This document shows positions 8,627 through 17,194 of a stretch of 64,000 bases of DNA, piece after piece (the stretch's first letter is position 1; the number at the start of each line of letters is the position of its first letter). This DNA is from Bradyrhizobium ottawaense (GTDB lineage: Bacteria; Pseudomonadota; Alphaproteobacteria; Rhizobiales; Xanthobacteraceae), in contig NZ_CP029425.2 in NCBI RefSeq assembly GCF_002278135.3, positions 2,828,001 through 2,892,000 on the forward strand, given 5' to 3'. A program made the position numbers and the translations under genes. The notes under the pieces were generated by a model, which worked only from the letters and a program-made list of their open reading frames with translations, made no database searches and was not told the origin of the DNA.

Positions 8627-10978
8627 ATGAAAGTCGCGATCATCGGTGGCGGACCTGCGGGTCTCTACGCTGCGATCCTGCTCAAGAAGCAGCGCCCGGG
8701 CGCCGACATCACGGTGTATGAGCGCAATCGGGCCGACGACACCTTCGGCTTCGGCGTGGTCTTCTCCGATGCCACGCTGGACAATTTCGAAAAACACGAT
8801 CTGCCGAGCTACCGCCGCATCACCCAGGAGTTCGCATACTGGGACGACATCGCCGTGCATTTCCGCGGCACGGTCCACCGGGTCGGCGGTAACGGCTTTT
8901 GCGGCTGCTCCCGAAGCAAGCTGCTCCTGATCCTTCAGGAACGGGCCCGCGAGCTTGGCGTCGTCCTGCACTTCGAGGTGGACATCGACGACGAAACCCG
9001 GTTCGCCGACGCCGATCTCGTCCTGATCGCCGACGGCATCAACAGCCGCTTCCGCGAGAAATACATCGATCATTTCCAGCCGGAGGTCGACCTCCGCTCC
9101 AACAAGTTCGCCTGGATGGGCTCGACCAAGCCGCTCGATGCCTTCACCTTCATCTTCCAGGAGACCGAGTGGGGGCCGTTCATCGCCCACGCCTATCAAT
9201 ATGAGGCCGGACACTCGACCTGGATCTTCGAGACCGATCCCGAGACGTTCGAGCGGGCTGGCCTCACGGGGCTGGACGAGACGCAGTCCGCCGCGCGGAT
9301 GGCCGAGATTTTTGGCTGGTTCCTCGATGGACACAAGCTGCTCATCAACCGTTCGATGTGGCGCAATTTCCCGATGATCCGCAGCAAGCGCTGGGTCAAG
9401 GACAACATGGTGCTGCTCGGCGATGCCAAGGCGAGCGCGCATTTTTCGATCGGCTCCGGTACCAAGCTCGCGATGGAAGACGCGATTGCGCTGGCCGAGG
9501 CGATGGAGAAAGCTCCCAGCATCGAGGCGACGCTTGATGTCTACGAGCAGGGCCGCCGTGAGGAGGTCGAGAAGACGCAGCATGCCGCCGACGTCTCGCT
9601 GGTCTGGTTCGAGCATGTCGACCGCTTCTGGGATTTTGATCCCGTGCAGTTTGCCTTCGGCGTGATGACGCGCTCGAAGGCGATCACCTATGACAATCTC
9701 AAGCTCCGGGCGCCCGATTTCGTGGCCGAAGTCGAGAAGTCATTTGCCAGACAGGTTCGCGACAGCGGCTTTGACGTCGACACCAAAAAGCCGGCGGTGC
9801 CGTTGTTCCAGCCGTTCCGGCTGCGCGAGATGGAGATCGCCAATCGCGCGGTGATGTCGCCGATGTGCATGTACTCGGCCAAGGAGGGCGTGCCGACCGA
9901 CTTCCACCTCGTGCACTACGGATCGCGTGCGATCGGTGGCGCCGGCCTGATCTTCACGGAGATGACCTGCGTCAGCCGCGACGCCCGGATCACGCCGGGC
10001 TGCACCGGCCTGTGGAACGACGAGCAGGAGGCGGCGTGGCGGCGCATCGTGGACTTCGTCCACGGCAATTCGGCCGCAAAGATCTGCCTCCAGTTGGGCC
10101 ACGCCGGCCGCAAGGGCGCGACCAAGCTGATGTGGGACGGCATGGATCGCCCGCTGGACGAAGGCGGCTGGGACGTGTTCTCCGCATCGCCGCTCCCCTA
10201 TTTTCCCGACAGTCAGGTGCCGCGCGAGCTCGATCGCGCCGGCATGAACGCGGTGAGGGACGCTTTCGTTGCGTCGGCTGAGCGCGGCGAGCGCTGCGGC
10301 TTCGACATGCTGGAGCTGCATTGTGCCCACGGCTATCTGCTCGCCAGCTTCATCTCGCCGCTGACGAACACCAGGACGGACGAATACGGCGGCTCGCTCG
10401 ACAACCGTCTGCGCTTCCCGCGCGAGATCTTCGAGGCGCTCCGCGCGGTCTGGCCGTCGCACAAGCCGATGTCGGTACGCATCTCCGCGACTGACTGGGC
10501 CGATGGAGGCATCACCGGCGACGACGCGGTGGCGGTTGCGCGCGCTTTCGCCGAAGCCGGCGTCGATCTGGTCGATGTCTCGACCGGGCAGACCGTCCGC
10601 GATGCGCAGCCGATCTACGGCCGCATGTTCCAGACGCCGTTCTCGGATCAGGTCCGCAACGAGGCGCGCGTCGCCACGATGTGCGTCGGCAACATCACGA
10701 CGGCGGACCAGGCCAATACCATCCTGGCCGCTGGAAGGGCGGATCTCGTCGCGCTTGGCCGGCCGCATCTGGTCGATCCGTTCTTCACCATGAGGGCGGC
10801 GGCCTGGTACGGGGCAAAGGACGCGTTCTGCCCGCCGCAATATCTGCCCGGAATGGATCAGATTTTCCGCAACAGCGTCCGCGACCGGCAGGATCTGGAG
10901 GAGCTGCGCATTAAGGCTAAGCCCAAGACCCGGGCCGAGCTCAAGGCGGAGACGACAAAGCCGCTTGCGGCGGAGTAA
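8627..10978 (+). CDS. Bifunctional aryl-CoA monooxygenase/reductase (2-aminobenzoyl-CoA monooxygenase/reductase or salicylyl-CoA 5-hydroxylase family)
   Basis: A 783-residue fusion. Residues 1 to about 375 form a class A FAD monooxygenase, with GGGPAG at 7-12 and the GD motif ending at Asp266. From about residue 391 to the end is an old-yellow-enzyme domain, with SPMCMYS, GHAGRK (His492) and HCAHGYL (His565, His568, Tyr570). In the known 2-aminobenzoyl-CoA enzyme the first half hydroxylates the ring at C5 with O2 and the second half reduces it, so aromaticity is lost without ring cleavage. The same architecture is also annotated as salicylyl-CoA 5-hydroxylase/oxidoreductase. The ligase, RidA and amino-compound genes nearby favour an aminobenzoyl substrate (inference). 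Confidence 0.85.
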   Translation: MKVAIIGGGPAGLYAAILLKKQRPGADITVYERNRADDTFGFGVVFSDATLDNFEKHDLPSYRRITQEFAYWDDIAVHFRGTVHRVGGNGFCGCSRSKLLLILQERARELGVVLHFEVDIDDETRFADADLVLIADGINSRFREKYIDHFQPEVDLRSNKFAWMGSTKPLDAFTFIFQETEWGPFIAHAYQYEAGHSTWIFETDPETFERAGLTGLDETQSAARMAEIFGWFLDGHKLLINRSMWRNFPMIRSKRWVKDNMVLLGDAKASAHFSIGSGTKLAMEDAIALAEAMEKAPSIEATLDVYEQGRREEVEKTQHAADVSLVWFEHVDRFWDFDPVQFAFGVMTRSKAITYDNLKLRAPDFVAEVEKSFARQVRDSGFDVDTKKPAVPLFQPFRLREMEIANRAVMSPMCMYSAKEGVPTDFHLVHYGSRAIGGAGLIFTEMTCVSRDARITPGCTGLWNDEQEAAWRRIVDFVHGNSAAKICLQLGHAGRKGATKLMWDGMDRPLDEGGWDVFSASPLPYFPDSQVPRELDRAGMNAVRDAFVASAERGERCGFDMLELHCAHGYLLASFISPLTNTRTDEYGGSLDNRLRFPREIFEALRAVWPSHKPMSVRISATDWADGGITGDDAVAVARAFAEAGVDLVDVSTGQTVRDAQPIYGRMFQTPFSDQVRNEARVATMCVGNITTADQANTILAAGRADLVALGRPHLVDPFFTMRAAAWYGAKDAFCPPQYLPGMDQIFRNSVRDRQDLEELRIKAKPKTRAELKAETTKPLAAE

Positions 10979-11033
10979 CCGCCCGTGCGACGTTAACCTC
11001 ATTGCCTGGCATGTTTCGAGTGGAGTAAGGGCG

Positions 11034-12284
11034 ATGAAGGCGATTATCGTCGGTGGCGGTATCGGTGGCCTCACCACGGCGCTGATGCTGCGTTCTCGTG
11101 GCATCGGATGCGAGATTTTCGAGCAAGCCGACACCATTCGTGAGCTCGGCGTCGGCATCAATACGCTGCCGCATGCCATGCGCGAGCTCGCCGGACTCGG
11201 CCTGCTTCAGAAACTCGACGATGTCGCTGTTCGCACCGACCAGCTCTATTATCTCAACCGCCATGGCCAGGAGGTCTGGCGCGAAGCCCGCGGCATCGAC
11301 GCCGGTCACGACGTGCCGCAATTCTCGATCCATCGCGGCCGCCTTCAAGGCGTCATCCATCGCGCCGTCGAGGAGCGGCTCGGGCACGAGGCGATCCACA
11401 CCGGCTGCAGGCTCGGCGCTTTCACGCAGGACGAGGGCGGCGTCACCGCTTACTTTTTCGATCGTGCCGGCGCGCATGTCCACACGGCGCGCGGCGATAT
11501 CCTGATCGGCGCCGACGGCATTCATTCCCGCGTCCGAGAGACGTTGTTCCCGAACGAGGGACCGCCGTGCTGGAACGGCCTGATGCTGTGGCGCGGTGCG
11601 CGCGACTGGCCGCTGTTCCTCACCGGCAAATCGATGATCGTGGCCGGCGGCCTCAATGCCAAGGTGGTGATCTATCCGATCGCGGAGGGATCGAGCCCGG
11701 CGAGCCGCCTGACCAACTGGGCCGTGCTGGTGAAGGTGGGCGAGGGCAATGCGCCACCACCGCGGAAGGAAGACTGGTCGCGGCCGGGCCGCCGCGAGGA
11801 GCTGATGCCGCACGTCGCCCGCTTCTCGGTGCCCTATGTCGACGTGAAGAGCCTGATCTCGGCGACGCCCGAATTCTACGAATATCCGACCTGCGACCGC
11901 GATCCCTTGCCCTATTGGTCGTCGGGACGCGTCACGCTACTCGGCGACGCCGCGCACCCCATGTATCCGGTCGGCTCGAATGGCGCCTCGCAGGCGATCC
12001 TCGACGCGCGTTGCCTTGCCGACGCGCTGGTGCGCGCCGAGCATCCGCGCCAGGCGCTACTCGAATACGAGAAGAAGCGCCTGCCGATGACGGCGGATAT
12101 CGTGCGCTCCAATCGCCGGGGCGGCCCCGAGGGCGTCATCGACGCCGTCGAGCAGCTCGCGCCCGACGGCTTCGACAATGTCGACAACGTCCTGAGCTAT
12201 TCCCAGCGCGAGGCCATCGTGCGCGGCTATGCGACCAAGGCGGGCTTCGCCGCAGTGCCGGGGCTCGCGGCGGTGCGCGCCTAA
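11034..12284 (+). CDS. Flavin-dependent monooxygenase (salicylate hydroxylase/PhzS-like)
   Basis: A 416-residue class A flavoprotein monooxygenase. It has GGGIGG at residues 7-12, a GADGIHSRVR segment and the second FAD motif GDAAHPMYP near residue 305. It follows the monooxygenase/reductase fusion by 55 bases and is probably in the same transcript; a GGAG lies upstream of the ATG. Family members hydroxylate aromatic acids, including decarboxylative hydroxylation. It might act on a side product or a free aromatic acid feeding the pathway. The substrate cannot be read from sequence. Confidence 0.8.
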   Translation: MKAIIVGGGIGGLTTALMLRSRGIGCEIFEQADTIRELGVGINTLPHAMRELAGLGLLQKLDDVAVRTDQLYYLNRHGQEVWREARGIDAGHDVPQFSIHRGRLQGVIHRAVEERLGHEAIHTGCRLGAFTQDEGGVTAYFFDRAGAHVHTARGDILIGADGIHSRVRETLFPNEGPPCWNGLMLWRGARDWPLFLTGKSMIVAGGLNAKVVIYPIAEGSSPASRLTNWAVLVKVGEGNAPPPRKEDWSRPGRREELMPHVARFSVPYVDVKSLISATPEFYEYPTCDRDPLPYWSSGRVTLLGDAAHPMYPVGSNGASQAILDARCLADALVRAEHPRQALLEYEKKRLPMTADIVRSNRRGGPEGVIDAVEQLAPDGFDNVDNVLSYSQREAIVRGYATKAGFAAVPGLAAVRA

Positions 12285-12296
12285 GACTCGCGGCTA

Positions 12297-12393
12297 GAGC
12301 ATGATCCGGAAAAGTGCGAGGCGGTTTTCCGAAAGGATCATGCTCAAACAATAATCTAAAGCGCGATGACGGTTCATCGTGATCTCATCGCGC
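12297..12393. repeat. Tandem palindromic intergenic repeat between convergent genes
   Basis: Two hairpins in a row. The first has perfect 11-base arms GAGCATGATCC (12297-12307) and GGATCATGCTC (12335-12345), with inner GGAAAA/TTTTCC pairing. The second has 9-base arms GCGCGATGA (12361-12369) and TCATCGCGC (12385-12393). I recall this pair as a common intergenic repeat in Bradyrhizobium. It separates two convergent genes and may end transcription both ways. Confidence 0.75.
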
Positions 12394-12394
12394 C

Positions 12395-12850
12395 TTAGCC
12401 ACCGGGAGGCGGCGGCAGGAAGTGGATGTTGAACTCGGCCGCCATCGCCACCACGTCCTCCGGCTTCTGTTCCTTCATGTTGTGAAGGCCCCAGAACAGG
12501 TCGAACAGCCTTTTGGTCGGAGACACCCAGAACAGCACCTTTGCGGTCTGCTCCGACTTGTTGAAGATGCCGTGCGGCACGCCCATGCCGAGGCGGATCA
12601 GGTCGCCGGCGGTGGCCTGCGACTCCGAATTGCCGAGCATGAAATCGAGCTTGCCCTCAAGCATGTAGAGATATTCGTCCTGGTCGGGGTGAATGTGCGG
12701 CGGCACGAACGTGCCCGGCGGCAAGGTCGCATGCCAGGAGAAGCTGTGCTCGGTCTTGCTCTTCGGCACGTAGGTTTGACCGAGGATGTTCCAGGAAATA
12801 CCCTGGATCCCCTCATTGGCGCGCGTGATGCCGGTGATTTCGCTGCTCAT
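12395..12850 (-). CDS. Small cupin-domain protein
   Basis: A 151-residue single cupin. The metal-site motif reads PPHIHPDQDEYLYMLEG around residues 50-66 and the second motif GDLIRLGMGVPHGIFN near residues 85-100, so the His and Glu ligands are present. The start at 12850 follows GGGAGGA by six bases; an open frame runs further upstream into the next gene but has no ribosome site. Cupins of this type are dioxygenases, isomerases or binding proteins. It is transcribed leftwards after the binding-protein gene, 28 bases away, so probably in the same transcript. Role unknown. Confidence 0.75.
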   Translation of the reverse strand: MSSEITGITRANEGIQGISWNILGQTYVPKSKTEHSFSWHATLPPGTFVPPHIHPDQDEYLYMLEGKLDFMLGNSESQATAGDLIRLGMGVPHGIFNKSEQTAKVLFWVSPTKRLFDLFWGLHNMKEQKPEDVVAMAAEFNIHFLPPPPGG

Positions 12851-12878
12851 TGAAGTCCTCCCGTAACCCGTCGCGGCT

Positions 12879-14054
12879 TCAGTTCGCCGCCTTACAGTCC
12901 TTGGCGTAGCGGTCGCCGTAATTCTCGAAGACCTTCTGCACGATCTCCGTCTGGAACTTGCCGTCCGGACGCTTGGCAACCTTGGTCAGATAGAAATCCT
13001 GGATCGGATAGCCGTTGGTGTTGAACTTGAAGGTGCCGCGCAGCGAGGTGAAGTCGGCTTTCTTCAGCGCGGCCTGGACCGCGTCCTTGTTCGACAGATC
13101 GCCCTTCACGGCCTTGACCGCGCTGTCGATCAGCATCGCGGCGTCATACGCCTGGAAGGCGTAGGTGCCAGGCACGACGTTATAGGCGGCCTCGTAGGAC
13201 GCGACGAACTTCTTGTTCGGGGGATTGTCCAGATTGGGCGCCCAGTTGGCGCCGCCAAACATGCCGACAGCGGCGTCCTGCTGTGCCGGCAAGGTCGATT
13301 CATCCACCGTGAACGCCGAGAGCACCGGAATGCTGTCAGCAAGGCCCGCCTGCCGGTATTGCTTGACGAGATTGACGCCGAGGCCGCCCGGCATGAACGT
13401 GAACAGGGCATCGGGCTTCTGCGAGGAGATCTTGGAAAGCTCCGGCTGGAAGTCCAGCGTGTTCAGCGGCATGTAGGATTCCTCGACGATCTCGCCCTTG
13501 TAGTCGAGCTTGAACCCCGCCACCGAATCCTTGCCGGCCTGATAGTTCGGGACCATCAGGTACATGCGCTTGTAGCCGCGATCCTGCGCGACCTTGCCGA
13601 GGATCTCGTGCACCTGATCGTTCTGGTACGAGGTCACATAGAAGAACGGGTTGCAGTCCTTGCCGGCAAAGGTCGACGGGCCCGCGTTGGGGCTGATCAG
13701 GAAGGTCTTCGACTCCGTCACGGGCCGGTGGATCGCCTGCAGGATGTTGGAGAAGATCGGGCCGATCACGAAGTCGACCTTGTCGCGTTCGAGCAGACCC
13801 TTGACCTTGGTCACCGCCGCGTCCGGCTTCAGTTCGTCATCGACCACCACGACCTCGACGTCACGGCCGCCCATCTTGCTGCCGAGGTCCTTTACGGCGA
13901 GCGCAAAGCCGTCGCGAACTTGCTGGCCAAGCGCTGCGGCTGGTCCCGACAGAGTCACGATCACCCCGAGCTTGATCTTCTCCTGGGCGAGGGCAGGGGT
14001 CATTGCGGTGCCGACCAGCAGGGCAGTTGCGGCCAAGGTCAATTGCGTCTTCAT
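12879..14054 (-). CDS. ABC transporter substrate-binding protein (LivK/aromatic-binding type), orphan
   Basis: A 391-residue periplasmic binding protein with a clear signal peptide ending near ALAQ at residues 21-24, followed by KIKLGVIVTLSGPAA, the usual start of branched-chain-amino-acid-type binding proteins. Related proteins in Rhodopseudomonas bind benzoate, coumarate and other aromatics. No permease or ATPase gene is present in this part of the window, so those parts must lie elsewhere or be shared. It is divergent from the MarR gene, with two operator-like palindromes in the gap. Its ligand is probably the aromatic acid degraded here (inference). Confidence 0.85.
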   Translation of the reverse strand: MKTQLTLAATALLVGTAMTPALAQEKIKLGVIVTLSGPAAALGQQVRDGFALAVKDLGSKMGGRDVEVVVVDDELKPDAAVTKVKGLLERDKVDFVIGPIFSNILQAIHRPVTESKTFLISPNAGPSTFAGKDCNPFFYVTSYQNDQVHEILGKVAQDRGYKRMYLMVPNYQAGKDSVAGFKLDYKGEIVEESYMPLNTLDFQPELSKISSQKPDALFTFMPGGLGVNLVKQYRQAGLADSIPVLSAFTVDESTLPAQQDAAVGMFGGANWAPNLDNPPNKKFVASYEAAYNVVPGTYAFQAYDAAMLIDSAVKAVKGDLSNKDAVQAALKKADFTSLRGTFKFNTNGYPIQDFYLTKVAKRPDGKFQTEIVQKVFENYGDRYAKDCKAAN

Positions 14055-14196
14055 GATCTGTCCCCCGTGACATCAGGGCTTGCGCTGCAAGCCACGTACT
14101 TTAATCCAAGCTTATGCCGATGATGGTGGCCGCGGCAAGGAGCGCTCAAAGTGTCGCCATCCCGCGGCAGCGGCGCATGCAAGCGGCGCGCCAATT

Positions 14197-14212
14197 ATTT
14201 GAAGCCTAAAGA
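14197..14212. promoter_or_regulatory. Candidate MarR operator, site D
   Basis: ATTTGAAGCCTAAAGA, 142 bases upstream of the leftward binding-protein gene and 81 bases upstream of the MarR gene. Three differences from ATTTTAAGCCTAAAAT. Confidence 0.55.
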
Positions 14213-14265
14213 AAGTCGCGTGCGGTCGATTGTTGCAGCTTTGGACTTGCGGCCGGCGTCGATTT

Positions 14266-14281
14266 ATTTGAAGCTCAAAAT
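14266..14281. promoter_or_regulatory. Candidate MarR operator, site E
   Basis: ATTTGAAGCTCAAAAT, 12 bases before the MarR start codon and 69 bases from site D. Its position suggests autoregulation. Confidence 0.6.
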
Positions 14282-14293
14282 GTTGGGGAATCC

Positions 14294-14824
14294 GTGCCGG
14301 CGCCAATGCCCGCCGAGAGTGAACGCACCGAGATGCTCGATTCCGAGACCAAGGCCGTCGAAACGCCGGAGGACCATGCCGACGAGCTTCGGCTGTGGCT
14401 GCGCCTTCTGACCTGCACCACCCTGATCGAGGGCGAGGTTCGCGGCCGGCTGCGGCAGCGGTTCGACGTCACGCTGCCCCGCTTCGATCTGATGGCTCAG
14501 CTCGACAAGGCGCCTGACGGCATGACGCTATCCGATGTCTCCAAGCGGATGATGGTATCCAACGGCAATGTCACCGGCCTCGTCGAGCGCCTCGTGGAAT
14601 CCGGCCATCTCGATCGTCGGACCTCGGAGACGGACCGCCGTGTCCAGGTGATCCGCCTCACGAAACTCGGTCGCGCCGAGTTCCGCAAGATGGCTGCGGA
14701 GCACGAGACCTGGATCGCCGATCTCTTCGCCGACCTCTCGCCGAAGGATGTGCGCGAGTTAATGCGGCTGCTTGCCAAGACCAAGGCGTCGGCGCAGAAA
14801 TCGGCCGCGCGCCGCCGGCCGTAA
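14294..14824 (+). CDS. MarR family transcriptional regulator
   Basis: A 176-residue winged-helix protein. The DNA-binding region reads LSDVSKRMMVSNGNVTGLVERLVESGHLDRR followed by the wing TDRRVQVIRLTKLG, typical of MarR. The GTG at 14294 is preceded by GGGGA; ATG codons at 14306 and 14333 are alternatives. MarR proteins usually repress and are released by aromatic acids or their CoA thioesters. The palindrome at sites A-F, two of them directly upstream of this gene, is its likely target, making it the regulator of the surrounding catabolic operons (inference). Confidence 0.85.
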   Translation: MPAPMPAESERTEMLDSETKAVETPEDHADELRLWLRLLTCTTLIEGEVRGRLRQRFDVTLPRFDLMAQLDKAPDGMTLSDVSKRMMVSNGNVTGLVERLVESGHLDRRTSETDRRVQVIRLTKLGRAEFRKMAAEHETWIADLFADLSPKDVRELMRLLAKTKASAQKSAARRRP

Positions 14825-14895
14825 GAACCGCCGCCCAACCCCTTTTGCCGCAGGAAAAAGCACGGGTCGCCCAAAATCCGCTATTGCGCCGAATT

Positions 14896-14911
14896 GTTTT
14901 AAGCCTAAAAT
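14896..14911. promoter_or_regulatory. Candidate MarR operator, site F
   Basis: GTTTTAAGCCTAAAAT, one base from the palindromic consensus, 50 bases before the CoA ligase start. Confidence 0.65.
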
Positions 14912-14961
14912 GTTTCCCAGATCGTGCTGCCGGGTGCAATCCATGCTGAAAGGAGCGTGCG

Positions 14962-16653
14962 ATGGCCAACGCCGCCAAGATTCAAGTGTCGGGCTCGCAT
15001 GACGGCAACGCTGCGACGGCCCATGTCGATACGTTTGCGCGGCAGCATCTGCCGCCACGCGAGCTCTGGCCCGAGTTTATCTTCACACGGCCGGAGCTGC
15101 GCTATCCGCCGCGATTGAACTGCGTCAGTTATTTCCTCGATCGCTGGGTCGAGCAGGGACATGGCGAGGCGCCCTGCGTCATCAGTCCCGCCGTCAGTTA
15201 CACCTATCGCGAGCTGCAAGCGCTGGTGAACCGCATCGCCAACGTGCTGGTCGGCAAGCTTGGTCTCGTTCCCGGCGGACGCGTGCTGCTACGCTCCGCC
15301 AACAATCCGATGATGGTCGCGACCTATCTCGCGGTCATCAAGGCCGGCGGCATTGTCGTGGCCACGATGCCGCTCTTGCGCGCCAAGGAGCTGTCATATC
15401 CGATCCAGAAGGCGGAGATCACGCTGGCGCTGTGCGACGGAAAGCTCGCCGAGGAAATGGAGAAGGCGAAAGCTGCGGCGCCGAATCTCAAGCGAGTCGT
15501 TTATTGGGGCAATGGCGCGACGGACTCGCTCGAAGCGCTCAGCGCGGACGCGAGTCCGGAGTTCAAGGCCATCGATACCGCCTCCGACGACGTCTGTCTG
15601 ATCGCCTTTACGTCCGGCACGACAGGCGATCCCAAGGGCACCATGCATTTCCACCGCGACATGCTCGCGGTCTGCGACGGCTATGCGCGCAACATCCTGC
15701 GAGCCGAACAGAAGGATCGCTTCGTCGGCTCGGCGCCGCTCGCGTTCACCTTCGGCTTCGGCGGTGTGCTGTTTCCGATGCATATCGGCGCCTCTTTCGT
15801 GGTGCTGGAGAAGACGACGCCGGACGATATCCTGACGGCGATCGAGCAATACAAGACCACGGTCTGCTTCACGGCGCCGACCGCTTACCGGGCGATGATC
15901 GGCAAGCTGGCTGGCCGCGACATCTCCTCGCTTCGCAAATGTGTTTCCGCGGGCGAGACGCTGCCCAAGCCGACCTTCGACGCCTGGCTCAAGGCGACGG
16001 GGATCAAGCTGATGGACGGCATCGGCTCGACTGAATTGCTGCACATCTTCATCAGCGCGACCGAGGACGAAATCCGTCCCGGCGCAACGGGCAAGCCCGT
16101 GCCGGGCTATGAGGCCAAGATCGTCGACGATGACGGCCATGATTTGCCGCCGGGCACGATGGGGAACCTCGCGGTGCGCGGGCCGACCGGATGCCGCTAT
16201 CTCGCCGACGAGCGGCAGCGCAAATACGTCAGGAACGGCTGGAACATCACCGGCGACACCTACCTGATGGATAATGACGGCTATTTCTGGTACCAGTCGC
16301 GCTCCGACGACATGATCGTGTCGGCCGGCTACAATATCGCGGGCACGGATGTCGAGGCGGCGCTGCTCACGCATCCGGCGGTCGCCGAGTGCGGCGTGGT
16401 CGGCGCCCCCGACGAGGCGCGCGGCATGATCGTGAAGGCCTATGTCGTCGCGACGCCCGGCGTGACGCCGGACGCTCAGCTCGTGACCGAGTTGCAGGAA
16501 CATGTCAAACGCGAGATCGCGCCGTACAAATATCCGCGTGCCATCGAATTCGTGAAGCAACTACCCAAGACCGAGACCGGAAAATTGAAGCGCTTTGCCT
16601 TGCGGCAACTGGCGCAGGCCGCGGCAACGTCCTCAGGCGTCGCGGCGGAATGA
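14962..16653 (+). CDS. 2-aminobenzoate-CoA ligase/benzoate-CoA ligase family protein
   Basis: A 563-residue AMP-forming aryl-CoA ligase. Visible motifs are TSGTTGDPKG at residues 217-226, GIGSTE in the middle, GWNITGDTY, and the C-terminal KTETGKLKR with the catalytic Lys at 541. The long N-terminal part with FARQHLPPRELWPE matches benzoate- and 2-aminobenzoate-CoA ligases rather than fatty-acid ligases. The start follows GAAAGGAG. It would make 2-aminobenzoyl-CoA (or benzoyl/salicylyl-CoA), the substrate of the fusion enzyme at 8627. The RidA gene follows by 15 bases. Confidence 0.85.
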   Translation: MANAAKIQVSGSHDGNAATAHVDTFARQHLPPRELWPEFIFTRPELRYPPRLNCVSYFLDRWVEQGHGEAPCVISPAVSYTYRELQALVNRIANVLVGKLGLVPGGRVLLRSANNPMMVATYLAVIKAGGIVVATMPLLRAKELSYPIQKAEITLALCDGKLAEEMEKAKAAAPNLKRVVYWGNGATDSLEALSADASPEFKAIDTASDDVCLIAFTSGTTGDPKGTMHFHRDMLAVCDGYARNILRAEQKDRFVGSAPLAFTFGFGGVLFPMHIGASFVVLEKTTPDDILTAIEQYKTTVCFTAPTAYRAMIGKLAGRDISSLRKCVSAGETLPKPTFDAWLKATGIKLMDGIGSTELLHIFISATEDEIRPGATGKPVPGYEAKIVDDDGHDLPPGTMGNLAVRGPTGCRYLADERQRKYVRNGWNITGDTYLMDNDGYFWYQSRSDDMIVSAGYNIAGTDVEAALLTHPAVAECGVVGAPDEARGMIVKAYVVATPGVTPDAQLVTELQEHVKREIAPYKYPRAIEFVKQLPKTETGKLKRFALRQLAQAAATSSGVAAE

Positions 16654-16668
16654 GAGAGGGATGAAGAA

Positions 16669-17133
16669 TTGTCTGTGACGACGCCGAAAGGCCCGCAGCT
16701 CGCGGTGCTGCCGACAGCAGCCGAGGATGACGCCCGTTCGCGGGTGCAGGTGCTCCAGCCGTCGGGGTGGCCGATGCCGAAGGGCTATGCCAATGGCATG
16801 GCCGCTGAGGGCCTCATCGTCGTCACCGGCGGGGTGATCGGCTGGGATGCCGAAGAGCGTCTTGCCGACGGCTTTGTCGCGCAGGTGGGGCAGACCTTGA
16901 GCAACATCGCCGCGATCCTGGCTGAGGCAGGCGCGAGGCCCGAGCACCTCGTGCGGCTGACTTGGTACGTCGTCGACATGGACGAGTACCTGTCCAACCT
17001 GAAGGAGCTCGGTAAGATCTACCGTGCCATCTTCGGCGCAAATTACCCGGCGATGGCGCTGGTGCAGGTGGTGCGCCTCGTGGAGAAGGCGGCGCGCGTC
17101 GAGATCGAGGCCACCGCCGTCATTCCGCGCTGA
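16669..17133 (+). CDS. RidA/YjgF family enamine/imine deaminase
   Basis: A 154-residue RidA-type protein. The family hydrolyses reactive enamines and imines to ketones with release of ammonia, usually as trimers. The C-terminal motif ARVEIEATAVIP retains the Arg (143) and Glu (147) needed in active members. I chose TTG at 16669, about eight bases after GAGAGGG; GTG at 16675 is the alternative. It directly follows the ligase gene and is probably cotranscribed. Dearomatised 2-aminobenzoyl-CoA would be an enamine, so a dedicated deaminase is chemically plausible (inference). Confidence 0.85.
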   Translation: MSVTTPKGPQLAVLPTAAEDDARSRVQVLQPSGWPMPKGYANGMAAEGLIVVTGGVIGWDAEERLADGFVAQVGQTLSNIAAILAEAGARPEHLVRLTWYVVDMDEYLSNLKELGKIYRAIFGANYPAMALVQVVRLVEKAARVEIEATAVIPR

Positions 17134-17145
17134 ATCGCGTCTGGT

Positions 17146-17194
17146 TCAGCTTGCCTTAGCTCGCCTTGTCAGCTTGCCTTATCAGCTTGCCTTG
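17146..17194. repeat. Three copies of a 13-base repeat at the end of the CBS gene
   Basis: TCAGCTTGCCTTA at 17146-17158 and 17169-17181, and TCAGCTTGCCTTG at 17182-17194. The last two are directly adjacent, and the third contains the minus-strand stop codon of the CBS-BON gene. Looks like local slippage duplication of the gene end. Confidence 0.7.

Noticed and set aside
12297..12393. Possible small RNA gene
   Set aside because: The two hairpins match a common intergenic palindromic repeat and lie between convergent genes; a terminator role explains them.
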